Source: Pseudobacteriovorax antillogorgiicola | GTDB taxonomy: Bacteria; Bdellovibrionota_B; Oligoflexia; Oligoflexales; Oligoflexaceae | DNA length: 64,000 nt | Assembly: GCF_900177345.1 (NCBI RefSeq) | Contig: NZ_FWZT01000005.1 | Span: 186,001-250,000 of the forward strand | Direction: 5' to 3' | In this document: one piece after another, positions 9,127-17,369 of the stretch | Layout of the letters: each line of letters begins with the position of its first letter | Position numbering within the stretch: position 1 is the stretch's first letter | Program-made: the position numbers and the translations under genes | Notes under the pieces: generated by a model | What the model was told of the DNA's origin: nothing | Seen by the model: the letters and a program-made list of their open reading frames with translations, nothing else | Databases searched by the model: none

Positions 9127-9807
9127 ATGCACCAGAAAAAAGTATGCAACAGTCACGAAGCGGGCTTCACACTGCTGCAAGTAATTGTCATGGTGTCGCT
9201 CTTAGCTGTCGTTGCCACAATGGTATTTCGAGCTTCAGTTCAGAGCAATCAGGCGAAAAAAATCATCCGTGCTGGCCAAAATTATGAAGATATCAACCAG
9301 CTGTTTATCAACGAACTTGCTGCTGTGCTGAAGAACCCAGCCGGGACACAGTGCTTCGCACCCAACGACTTTTCTAAACCACTTAGTGCGGGATTATCTG
9401 CAAGTGAGATGAAGCACACAAAGAACATCGAAGCTGGGGTGTCAAAAGATGTCAAGGCCGCCATGAGTCGCTCCAGTAGCATTGGCAAGGCTCTCGATCG
9501 CTGTAAGGATCGGGTGCGAACCATCACGAACGGCAGCTCTGCTACAGACAACAAGCTTCACTTTTGCTTGAAGTTTGATCAGGTTGCAACTGCACCGCGC
9601 AACTCCTTCCTCAATTCGGAGCATGCTTTTGCTGAGGTTGCCATTCATCTGAAAGACTTTCACAGCGACAGCGACCTATCGTGTGCCGACTATAAAACTA
9701 GTACCGCCGCAGGGGCACAGATATTTTATTCTCTTTTTTGGACGACGGAAGTCGGTGGTAAGCTACGATACAAACGAAAAAATGGTGTATTTCACACAGG
9801 AAAGTAG
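9127..9807 (+). CDS. Pseudopilin-like protein with Gln in place of Glu5
   Basis: 226 residues with a class III (prepilin) signal: the charged leader MHQKKVCNSHEAG, then cleavage before FTLLQVIVMVSLLAVVATMVF, a hydrophobic helix. The conserved Glu at mature position 5 of type IV pilins and pseudopilins is Gln, as happens in some minor pseudopilins. The C-terminal globular part contains several cysteines and is not recognised. The gene ends 2 bases before the next pseudopilin, so the two are co-transcribed and may form a minor-pilin pair. The ribosome binding site is weak. Confidence 0.8.
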   Translation: MHQKKVCNSHEAGFTLLQVIVMVSLLAVVATMVFRASVQSNQAKKIIRAGQNYEDINQLFINELAAVLKNPAGTQCFAPNDFSKPLSAGLSASEMKHTKNIEAGVSKDVKAAMSRSSSIGKALDRCKDRVRTITNGSSATDNKLHFCLKFDQVATAPRNSFLNSEHAFAEVAIHLKDFHSDSDLSCADYKTSTAAGAQIFYSLFWTTEVGGKLRYKRKNGVFHTGK

Positions 9808-9809
9808 TT

Positions 9810-10547
9810 ATGACTCGAAATAAGTCTTCACACAACGACGGTCTCTCCCTTGTCGAAATGCTTGTAGCTCTTGGTATCATGGGAATCCTCGCGGTTGGGG
9901 TAGCGCGTTTTTCGAGTAATTTCGAAAAGTCGAAGGCTCGATCGACTGCGAAAACTCACACCAAAAATATCAACAAGCGACTTTTAAAATTTGTCGAACG
10001 AGATATGAAGTTTCAAACTGCATTTAGCGTTCAAGACAACGGCTTAACTTTAGAAATCACACGTCGTAAAACTTTTGACCAAGCCGATACCGATGCCACC
10101 TACGTGGTTCGTTATGTAACACGGTGCCAACAGATACCCAATGATATTAGATCCATACTCCGCGACCGTGTGTATGCCGTCAGTCGATTAAAGCAAGCAA
10201 TCTATTCTTCTGCTCATACCTGTTTCGATCGACTCAAGGATATTTGTAACGATAGCACCTATCCGCAGGTATTTATCGAATTCGACGATACTGATGACCG
10301 GATTCCAGTTTACAGACCCAACCTATTTCCTGACTTCGCTACCCAAACTGCCAAACGAGAATTACGCAAGGGAACTGCTGGAACTGCCATGTGCTCGGGA
10401 GAGTCAGGGGGAAAAATTCAAGTGATGGTAAACTCAGCCTACCTTCTAAGTGCGGGAGATAGTTCGGAGAGCGTCAGCGTGCTATCTGACCAAATCTTGC
10501 TGACCACTGACAATATCGCTGGGGTTACGCTTCTACCTAATGAATGA
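9810..10547 (+). CDS. Type IV prepilin/pseudopilin-like protein
   Basis: 245 residues. The leader ends in Gly before LSLVEMLVALGIMGILAVGVARF, with the conserved Glu5 present, so prepilin peptidase processing and inner-membrane helix insertion are expected. The globular domain (about 60-245) contains several Cys but no recognised domain. It starts 2 bases after the preceding pseudopilin stop. No type II secretion or pilus assembly ATPase lies in the window, so these may serve a system encoded elsewhere. Confidence 0.82.
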   Translation: MTRNKSSHNDGLSLVEMLVALGIMGILAVGVARFSSNFEKSKARSTAKTHTKNINKRLLKFVERDMKFQTAFSVQDNGLTLEITRRKTFDQADTDATYVVRYVTRCQQIPNDIRSILRDRVYAVSRLKQAIYSSAHTCFDRLKDICNDSTYPQVFIEFDDTDDRIPVYRPNLFPDFATQTAKRELRKGTAGTAMCSGESGGKIQVMVNSAYLLSAGDSSESVSVLSDQILLTTDNIAGVTLLPNE

Positions 10548-10561
10548 AAACTCCGGACGAC

Positions 10562-10771
10562 CTATTCAAATTCGCTCCAGTCTTGAGCTTCGTAGCTTTT
10601 CTTTGCTTGCTCATTCTGTACAACAGGGCGCCACTTGTTCAAGTCACGAATTACCTGGTATACGGCTTTTGAAGAGGGGTCGTAAAAAATATCAACGGTA
10701 TGACTGATCTCGTTGTCCTGCAACTCCACACTCCCCTTATATTGCAGACGCTCTATGTCAGACAACTTCAT
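10562..10771 (-). CDS. Small hypothetical protein
   Basis: A 69-residue reading starting MKLSDIERLQYKG, chosen because GGAGGT lies directly upstream of the ATG at 10771; the frame continues upstream to a TTG at 10900 and includes other possible starts (MMEGFARIW at about 10828). No signal peptide in the short form. I recognise no family. It faces the pseudopilin gene tail to tail, 14 bases away. Confidence 0.55.
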   Translation of the reverse strand: MKLSDIERLQYKGSVELQDNEISHTVDIFYDPSSKAVYQVIRDLNKWRPVVQNEQAKKSYEAQDWSEFE

Positions 10772-10978
10772 GAGACCTCCAAACATTTTTCGGACCTTAG
10801 CCCATATTCTAGCAAATCCTTCCATCATGCAGCAACTCTTCACTGTCGCATTTCCTACCTGAAGAACTTGAAACAGCAGCTTGAATTTAGTTTTAGTCAA
10901 ATAAGACCCTCGCTAGTAGTTTCCCTCAGATTTCTATTTCCCAAGATGTGCTAAAATGAATATGATCGGGAGACTATC

Positions 10979-12043
10979 ATGAGAGCCATGTTGCGAGTTG
11001 CCATAGCTTTAACTCTTTTTTGTATTCTTGCCAATTCGGCTATCGGCCAGAACTTGGACAAGCGATCGACACTTATCATCGAGCAACAATACTACAAGTT
11101 TCGAGTCACCTTACTCATGGCTCGAAGCCACTATCAAAGTCCGACTTCCGAAAAACTTGCTCGTGACACCGACCAGCAAGCCCTATCAACAATATTTCTG
11201 AATACTTTGGAGAAGAATCAAATATACCTCGGTGGGCGACCCTGTGAGTGGGGAAATCCTTCAGGTCATCTGACAGCTAATGCCATCTACCTTCAAGCCA
11301 TCGCGTTCTGTATGGATCAAACACCTTCGAGCCAGATTAGCTGGAAAATAGGTTTCCTTAAAAACCTTCCGGAAGATCATCCCGTGATTGTAAACCTCCT
11401 AGTGGGAGAGCAAATCCAGCAGATGGTTCTAAATTCTCGCGATATCTTACTCCGCTTTCACCCAGTTCCCGTGAACGAAGCATTTGTCAAAGGAATCTCG
11501 TTTATTGGCGTAAACCCCAAAGCATGGTTTGATTCATATGGCGATATAGCTCTGCCCCTGGGATTCTGGCTACTGTTCTTTAGCCTTTTTCTCGGTATTG
11601 CAGAACCAAACATGATCCGTGCGAGAAAGGTTATTTTTTACTATATCAGTTTTCTCTCCCTATCCCTGGCAACCAGCTTTCTTTGGGAATGGTCTTTACC
11701 TCAAGCCTGGGCCACTGGGGTTATTCTTGTTTCGATGGCTCAATACTATGCTACCCATTGGCTAATTCCCATCTTCTCTATGAGAATTTTATTGGTCTCT
11801 TGCGTGGGCACAATTCACGGTATTGCCGGTCTCAGCCTATTGCCATCTATCTCTGAGTACTTTGGTACCATATCGCTTTTTGCGGCCTTTCAAATCGGTG
11901 CCATAGCAGGACTGTGGCTGGGGTTGGTCATGCTTATTCCTTGTGTTCGCTGGATCAATCACGCCTTACCGTACCGAGAAACCATTCATCGCATCCTAAA
12001 GATTATCGTTTTCCTAGTGAGTGCTCTCGCTTTGATTCTGTAA
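10979..12043 (+). CDS. Polytopic membrane protein, possibly HupE/UreJ-like
   Basis: 354 residues. A signal peptide (to about ANSAIG) is followed by a periplasmic domain of about 165 residues and then six or seven hydrophobic segments from about residue 185 to the end. This layout (exported N-domain plus C-terminal helical bundle) is seen in HupE/UreJ_2-type proteins, but the His-rich metal motif of that family is not clear, so the assignment is tentative. It converges on the cytochrome peroxidase gene with a 14-base gap. Confidence 0.7.
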   Translation: MRAMLRVAIALTLFCILANSAIGQNLDKRSTLIIEQQYYKFRVTLLMARSHYQSPTSEKLARDTDQQALSTIFLNTLEKNQIYLGGRPCEWGNPSGHLTANAIYLQAIAFCMDQTPSSQISWKIGFLKNLPEDHPVIVNLLVGEQIQQMVLNSRDILLRFHPVPVNEAFVKGISFIGVNPKAWFDSYGDIALPLGFWLLFFSLFLGIAEPNMIRARKVIFYYISFLSLSLATSFLWEWSLPQAWATGVILVSMAQYYATHWLIPIFSMRILLVSCVGTIHGIAGLSLLPSISEYFGTISLFAAFQIGAIAGLWLGLVMLIPCVRWINHALPYRETIHRILKIIVFLVSALALIL

Positions 12044-12057
12044 GCCACAAGAGTAGC

Positions 12058-13473
12058 TCACAGAAATTTCAAGGGCGCTGTCAAGGATTTTAGAAACGCT
12101 TCCAAATCCTGCATTTCCTGCTGCTCCAGCTCAACGGTCTCCAGGCTTTCTGAAAGGTGGCCGATGTTGTTTAGCTTACTTGGATTGTTGTAGTGCTCGA
12201 TGACCTCTCGGAGGGTTGCAAAGGAGCCATCGTGACCGTAAGGACCAGTGCGACTCACATTCCGTAAGGTGGGAGTTTTGAAAGCTCCGATAAGCTCCAC
12301 AGCATCCCACACCAAATAAGGCTTCTCCTGACAAGAGTCTCCCTCTTTCAGCCAAGCATGGTTTTGATAGATGGGATTCTCGCAAGCAAAGCCGTCATTC
12401 TTTAACAAAGCCAAGCCTTCTGCACGGCCTAAATCCATTGAGTCATTTGGAAATCCAGCGTTGTGAAACTGCTGATCTGAAAACGCGGGCCCATGATGAC
12501 AGTTGATACAACGGCCAGGCCCCAGAAAAACCTGAAGTCCGCGAAACTCTGAGAGACCAAAATTCTTATCAAAGGCCTGCTCTAGAGGTGTTTGGGAAGT
12601 TTGCCAACGTTTCATGAACCGATCGAAGGGAGCATCATTCGCAACAACTGTTCGCTCGAATTGGGCGATAGCAATACCAGCTCTCGCAAAGACAGTGTGA
12701 ATAGCATTTCGATCCGCCTCAGAAAGACTATCGAAATTCTTGATCCAAGTAGGTTTTTGACTCCCTTGAAAAATTAGCTTTTTAGAAGCCAGCCATCGTT
12801 TACTAGCCCATTTTTTTCCACGCTGCGCTGTAGCTTTCACCGCAAGTTGCTTAGCGAGGTAAGTCTGAACTTTGGGGAAAAGAGTCACACTAAAGGTGCG
12901 AGGCATCCCATGCTCAACCTTCGCGCGGATGCTCGGAAACTTTCCCCAGATAGCCTCGTAGGCTTTTTTATAAAATGTCTCGACCACGCGATACACTTGA
13001 ATTCGGTTGCTACCGTGCTCCGCCGCATCTTCGATGGGTTTAAGTGCTTGCGAAGCTAAGTTGTCAACCCGTCCATCCCAAAAGTTCCAAGATAGTGCGA
13101 AGCTATTGATCACTGTGGGCGTATTACGTTTGCCAACTCCGATAGCTCGACCTGTTTTTTGCTTGTCAGTGAAGTAATGGATCGGATTGTGGCATGAACT
13201 GCAAGCGACGTCCCCTGTTGCCGAAATTCTAGGGTCAAAGAACAACTCTTTACCAAAGCGGGCTTGCTGAAACTCCCGCGGCGTTAGCTGAGGTGCGATA
13301 AGGGGTGATAAACTCTGAGCCTTTTTCCATATTACCTCCCGGCTGGGCTTATCGTTCGCAGCCTGGGAAATACCAGCGTTCAATAGTAAGTAGAGCAAGA
13401 CCCGGTGCATCATCATTCTCACACTTGTTGATTGCCTGAGATCTATCGGAATAAATTGGATTTTTTTAAGCAT
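12058..13473 (-). CDS. Di-haem cytochrome c peroxidase / MauG family protein
   Basis: 471 residues, exported by a signal peptide. Two haem attachment sites are visible: CSSCHNP near residue 91 and CINCHHG near 319, with the usual GKELFFDPR start of the fold and YGHDGSFATLREVIEHYN near the C-terminus. The family reduces peroxide in the periplasm or oxidises protein substrates. Compared with classical forms of about 330 residues there is an extra segment of about 50 residues, rich in Lys and Trp, between the haem domains (about 200-255). The start may instead be the ATG cluster 18 codons downstream (MMMHRVLLYLLL), which begins directly with the signal peptide. Confidence 0.9.
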   Translation of the reverse strand: MLKKIQFIPIDLRQSTSVRMMMHRVLLYLLLNAGISQAANDKPSREVIWKKAQSLSPLIAPQLTPREFQQARFGKELFFDPRISATGDVACSSCHNPIHYFTDKQKTGRAIGVGKRNTPTVINSFALSWNFWDGRVDNLASQALKPIEDAAEHGSNRIQVYRVVETFYKKAYEAIWGKFPSIRAKVEHGMPRTFSVTLFPKVQTYLAKQLAVKATAQRGKKWASKRWLASKKLIFQGSQKPTWIKNFDSLSEADRNAIHTVFARAGIAIAQFERTVVANDAPFDRFMKRWQTSQTPLEQAFDKNFGLSEFRGLQVFLGPGRCINCHHGPAFSDQQFHNAGFPNDSMDLGRAEGLALLKNDGFACENPIYQNHAWLKEGDSCQEKPYLVWDAVELIGAFKTPTLRNVSRTGPYGHDGSFATLREVIEHYNNPSKLNNIGHLSESLETVELEQQEMQDLEAFLKSLTAPLKFL

Positions 13474-13561
13474 AAAACGGTGGAATACCAGGTGAATCTG
13501 CTGAATTCCTTTACAAAATCAATTCTTGTGGTATGAAGATGGCCTGGTTTCTGTAATCGCA

Positions 13562-13607
13562 GGGTGCAACGATAAGGTATAGCGCGAGCGTTTTTTGCTA
13601 GGCACCC
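13562..13607 (+). other. Branched inverted repeat in the asparaginase-like leader
   Basis: GGGTGC (13562-13567) pairs with GCACCC (13602-13607), and inside it TAGC (13580-13583) pairs with GCTA (13597-13600). It lies 28 bases before the gene at 13635. It could be part of the terminator or leader; no known class matches. Confidence 0.25.
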
Positions 13608-13634
13608 CCTTAGAGCTTCAGGAGTTTACTTAAA

Positions 13635-14153
13635 ATGGCTGAAATGATTAAGATAATCTCTGCTGGTGGAACGATTGACAAAATTTACTTCGACGCCAAC
13701 AGTGAGTTTCAGGTGGGGGACCCTCAAATCCACCACATTCTTGCAGAAGCGAATGTAGCTCTTGATTACGAATTGGAGTCGGTTCTGAGGAAGGATAGCC
13801 TTGACTTAACCGATGATGACAGGCAATTGATTTTCAATAAGGTCCAGGTCAGCCCTCAGAAACGAATTATCGTGACTCATGGCACCGATACCATGGCAAC
13901 GACAGCGAGGGTTTTAGAAGGAATCACAGATAAAGTGATTGTATTCACGGGATCGATGGAACCAGCGAAGCTTAAGTCATCAGATGCAATTTTTAATGTG
14001 GGTTGCGCAATCACCGCTGTTCAACTTTTGCCTCCTGGGGTTTACATTGCGATGAACGGCCAAGTCCTTCATGCAGCACAGGCAAACAAGAACCTAAAAG
14101 CCAAACGCTTTGAATCCTCTGACGGTGAAGGCCCCATACTCAGCAAAGTTTAG
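13635..14153 (+). CDS. One-domain asparaginase-like protein
   Basis: 172 residues that correspond only to the N-terminal domain of asparaginase/glutaminase. The two catalytic-threonine motifs are present: SAGGTIDK (near residue 10) and VTHGTDTM (near 80). The C-terminal domain of the usual enzyme of about 330 residues is absent. Short asparaginase-domain proteins of this length occur in other proteobacteria, so this is probably a natural form and not a truncation. No signal peptide: cytoplasmic. AGGAG precedes the ATG. Confidence 0.82.
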   Translation: MAEMIKIISAGGTIDKIYFDANSEFQVGDPQIHHILAEANVALDYELESVLRKDSLDLTDDDRQLIFNKVQVSPQKRIIVTHGTDTMATTARVLEGITDKVIVFTGSMEPAKLKSSDAIFNVGCAITAVQLLPPGVYIAMNGQVLHAAQANKNLKAKRFESSDGEGPILSKV

Positions 14154-14208
14154 GACGTTGACAACTCTAAACATCAATAGCACATGCAAACAGCGCAAAT
14201 CAGACGGC

Positions 14209-14841
14209 CTAAATTTCAACGCCGTCAACGTGATCCAAAGCAATGTTGCCCCCATCGTCATAAACACGAGCTTCAATGGTCGCATCTAGAAATCGAGCGG
14301 CATGGGTTCGATCCCGGATAGCGATTCGTTTCCGCAAGCGCCATTTAATCGAGAACGGCAGATCCGATAAAACGATCTCTCTCACCCGGGCCTGGGCTCG
14401 ATACTGAAAGCGATACCTCAGCACTAAGTTGCCTTCGATTGCCTTTCGACTTTTGTTTTGGATATCGACCAGTAGCACATAGCCGTTTTGAGATTCTTTG
14501 ATACTAACCAAGTCTAGCTTAATTTTTGACGAGGGTATGATCTTCATCACATGGGCTAGCGACTCCATACCTTCCTTAGCCAACTCCCCCGTCTGCGGGG
14601 TGCTTTGGGACACATTCTCAGAAACCGCCTTCGGATTTGCAACGATCGTTGTCGGTCTATAGTCCTTTGTACGCACCTTCGGCCGATCTAAAAACTCATA
14701 GGCTGCTCCAGCCCCCATAAGAAAGCTTCCGAATGCTGTTAGGCTCAACACACTGAGAATACCGATGTAAGACGTCTTAGAAACGGATTCCTTAGGTCCA
14801 AATATTCGAAACAGTCGAAGATTCAGTAGTGATGACATCAT
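14209..14841 (-). CDS. Single-pass membrane protein of unknown function
   Basis: 210 residues with one hydrophobic segment (about 24-48) after a short positively charged cytoplasmic head. A low-complexity linker leads to a beta-rich domain (about 105-210) ending in IALDHVDGVEI. The start is supported by GAGGGGAG before two consecutive ATG codons. No family recognised; a similar layout (short head, helix, exported beta domain) is common in envelope accessory proteins. Confidence 0.7.
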   Translation of the reverse strand: MMSSLLNLRLFRIFGPKESVSKTSYIGILSVLSLTAFGSFLMGAGAAYEFLDRPKVRTKDYRPTTIVANPKAVSENVSQSTPQTGELAKEGMESLAHVMKIIPSSKIKLDLVSIKESQNGYVLLVDIQNKSRKAIEGNLVLRYRFQYRAQARVREIVLSDLPFSIKWRLRKRIAIRDRTHAARFLDATIEARVYDDGGNIALDHVDGVEI

Positions 14842-15115
14842 TAGACTCCCCTCGATGAAGTTGCCAACTTATTGTCGGTTTCTCGCAGGAGAATCTAAGA
14901 TAGATAGGGAAAGTTTTTTTTGTGCTATCATCTATGGCTTCTGAGAGCCGAACAAACATGGTGATTTTGCTAAGATCTCCATAGAACTTTTCGCAGAGTC
15001 GATAGTCTTGATGAAATCATAAACAAAACCAGAATGATCCTCCCATGCGTCATCTAAATTCGGTGAGATTTTGGATCATCATTCCCAGCAGATCAGGCGC
15101 TCTTGGGATAAAGTT

Positions 15116-15718
15116 CTAGCTACAGCTTTCGTTAACTGCTACATCAACTTTGAGGTCAACGATCTCCCAAGTTTTAGCCACTTTATCGGGGCCAGTATGC
15201 AAGTCCTTGCAAGCATCAGCGATAGCCTTGAAACTTGACATCATTCCAAATTGAGCAAAGGTCATCTGGCCTTTCAACTCGTACTTAGAGGGAGAAGATT
15301 GTTTTACGGTAAAAGGTAATGCCACCTTCTTGCCGTTCAAGTCCAGCTCTATGGTTGCCATCTTACCGTCAAACTTTTTAACCCGACCGTGAACCCAGCC
15401 AGAATTTTTTATGGGACCGAAGATAAACATGGCAAGTTTCTTATCTCGTGCCGGAAGGTTGGAGTTGATCGAAGCAGACGCTATTTTTACTTTTAAAGAG
15501 TTCATGAGGCTCTTAACACTCTTGGCTTTTTTACCCTGCTCTAAATAAACCTCGTCAAAAGAACCACTGACAGGGGCTTTTGAAGTGAACTTAAAGCCAG
15601 TCCAGGTCACCTTAAAGTCTTTCTGGGGAGCTTGGTAGTAGCAGGTCTTGCCATAGCTTACGGGAGCAAGAAACAGAGCGATAGTTGCAAATAGAAATCC
15701 TAATTTCACGGCCTTCAT
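15116..15718 (-). CDS. YceI-like periplasmic lipid-binding protein
   Basis: 200 residues with a signal peptide (cleavage after PVSYG). The mature protein has the YceI pattern: the opening strand FKVTWTGFKF, SGSFDEV, a central DKKLAMFIFG and GQMTFAQFGM. YceI proteins are periplasmic beta-barrels that bind isoprenoids or fatty acyl chains. ATG at 15718 was chosen over an upstream TTG because GGAGG is well placed and the signal peptide begins there. Confidence 0.85.
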   Translation of the reverse strand: MKAVKLGFLFATIALFLAPVSYGKTCYYQAPQKDFKVTWTGFKFTSKAPVSGSFDEVYLEQGKKAKSVKSLMNSLKVKIASASINSNLPARDKKLAMFIFGPIKNSGWVHGRVKKFDGKMATIELDLNGKKVALPFTVKQSSPSKYELKGQMTFAQFGMMSSFKAIADACKDLHTGPDKVAKTWEIVDLKVDVAVNESCS

Positions 15719-15911
15719 ATAAGTCCTCCACATCAGACTTGTGATGATTGATACATATAAAACGCCTCCATTTTGGATCTAAGATCAGTGTCTTGCAAGT
15801 CATTTCACTGGAACTGCCCTGACCGCGACAATCCCTTGAATTGCTCTGGACGAGATGATCGCCTTCTGCCATAGTGAGCCTTGGTCTATCATCGTGACTC
15901 AGGAGACATCC

Positions 15912-16298
15912 GTGAAACTTGCGGTTTTTTTAGCCCTTCTCTCACTGGCAACAGCCGGATTTGGAAAGTCATTCCACAAGGACACCACCATCGTCTTGAA
16001 GGACAAGCAAACGATCGAAGTATATGGCAAACCAAGCCTGCAGAAGAAGAAGGTCACCAGCGTCAAGCTAGTCCCGAAATCGAAAGGGATCAAGATACTA
16101 AGCTTTGATGCAGAGATGCCCGATCATGATCACGGCATGGTGGTGAAGCCCACGAAACCAAGCCCTAGCAAAGATGGCAAGGGTGTGATCATAAATGGAG
16201 TCAAGCTCCATATGCCTGGCGATTGGGTCTTAAAGGTAACCATCGAACAAAATGGAAAGACCGAGGAACTACGCCACCCCTATCTAGTAAAGCCCTAG
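15912..16298 (+). CDS. YtkA-like small exported protein
   Basis: 128 residues from a GTG start preceded by AGGAGA; the frame is open further upstream, but this start gives a clean signal peptide (KLAVFLALLSLATAGFG). The mature domain carries MPDHDHGMVV, resembling the MP.HGHGM motif of YtkA/FixH-like domains, with Met and His that could bind copper. It ends inside the convergent prmA, overlapping by 15 bases. Function probably periplasmic metal handling; inferred. Confidence 0.72.
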   Translation: MKLAVFLALLSLATAGFGKSFHKDTTIVLKDKQTIEVYGKPSLQKKKVTSVKLVPKSKGIKILSFDAEMPDHDHGMVVKPTKPSPSKDGKGVIINGVKLHMPGDWVLKVTIEQNGKTEELRHPYLVKP

Positions 16299-17186
16299 TC
16301 TCAAAATTGGCTTATCAAAAGCGCTAGCAAGCCAGCCCCGCTCGGAAACTTGTGTAGCAAAAGCGAAGCCTGCGTCTTGGGCATCTTGGTGAACTGTCGC
16401 GGCATTCGCCTCATTAAACCCAGCAAGGATAACACGCCCGCCCGGCTTTAACCTGCGGAAAAAGTCGTCCAACATATTATTAATCACCGGTGGCAGAATA
16501 TTGGATACGATCAGATCAAACTGCTGCTGACCTTCTGGCAGAGAGCCTAGGATAAGGCTAAAACTTGCATGATTCAAACTACGGTTCCCCTGAGCTGAAG
16601 CAATGGCTGTCTCTTCGATATCCGTAGCGACGACCTGCGTATACCCCAGCTTTTCAGCAGCGATAGCCAGAATCCCTGTACCCGTTCCCACATCTAAACA
16701 AGCACTGGGACTTGATGGCCTTTCTGTTTCCATGAGTCTCAGGATAGCTTTAGTCGTGGCATGCTGCCCCGAACCAAAGGCTCCTTGGGACCGAATTTTT
16801 AATATATGTTTCGCAGTCGCTGTAGGAGGAGCATCATCTACCATGACAACGAAATGATCTGTTTCGAAATTTTCTTCTTTCTCTTCCCAGGCGGTTTGCC
16901 AGATCTTGCTATCAAAATCACGGCGCTCTAAGCGCAGCGCGAGTTCGCCATCAGCTAGACACCGCTCACACTCCTGCCTGCCCTCAAGAGACTCAAAATA
17001 TAGGGTAAGAGGTAGTGAGCCTTCGCGTTCCAGCATGGTATCGATCACCGCCTCTGACCCTTGGTCGCTGAGATCTAAGGCGTCGAATGAAGCATCCACA
17101 TAGTCATCATAACCTGCAGCATCCAACATCAACTTTAGGGCAGGCTTGTCTTCACAGTAAATATTTAGTTCGTATGTTCTGGACAT
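16284..17186 (-). CDS. prmA: Ribosomal protein L11 methyltransferase
   Basis: 300 residues. The N-terminal substrate-recognition domain (about 1-110) is followed by a Rossmann methyltransferase domain: GAFGSGQHATTKA (near 130), the SAM-binding CLDVGTGTGILAIAAEKLG (near 160), acidic VVATDIEETA and the catalytic-loop-like VSNILPPVI. PrmA methylates L11. The normal motif after DLI is VANI; here VSNILPP is close. A plausible Shine-Dalgarno (AGGAAG) precedes the ATG. Confidence 0.88.
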   Translation of the reverse strand: MSRTYELNIYCEDKPALKLMLDAAGYDDYVDASFDALDLSDQGSEAVIDTMLEREGSLPLTLYFESLEGRQECERCLADGELALRLERRDFDSKIWQTAWEEKEENFETDHFVVMVDDAPPTATAKHILKIRSQGAFGSGQHATTKAILRLMETERPSSPSACLDVGTGTGILAIAAEKLGYTQVVATDIEETAIASAQGNRSLNHASFSLILGSLPEGQQQFDLIVSNILPPVINNMLDDFFRRLKPGGRVILAGFNEANAATVHQDAQDAGFAFATQVSERGWLASAFDKPILRLGLY

Positions 17187-17369
17187 CAGATTTTTCTTCC
17201 TAGTAGCAGACTTAAACGGGCGATCAAATTTATAAGTGGCACATAGTCGTTTAAAATAGCCAAGAAAATATGCTCACTGTAAACACCTTTCGTCGTAGCC
17301 TTGTTGAATCAATGTCGTAAATTTTCTATAAGTATAGTCGTCAATCGATCAACTAAGCAGGTAGTTCTT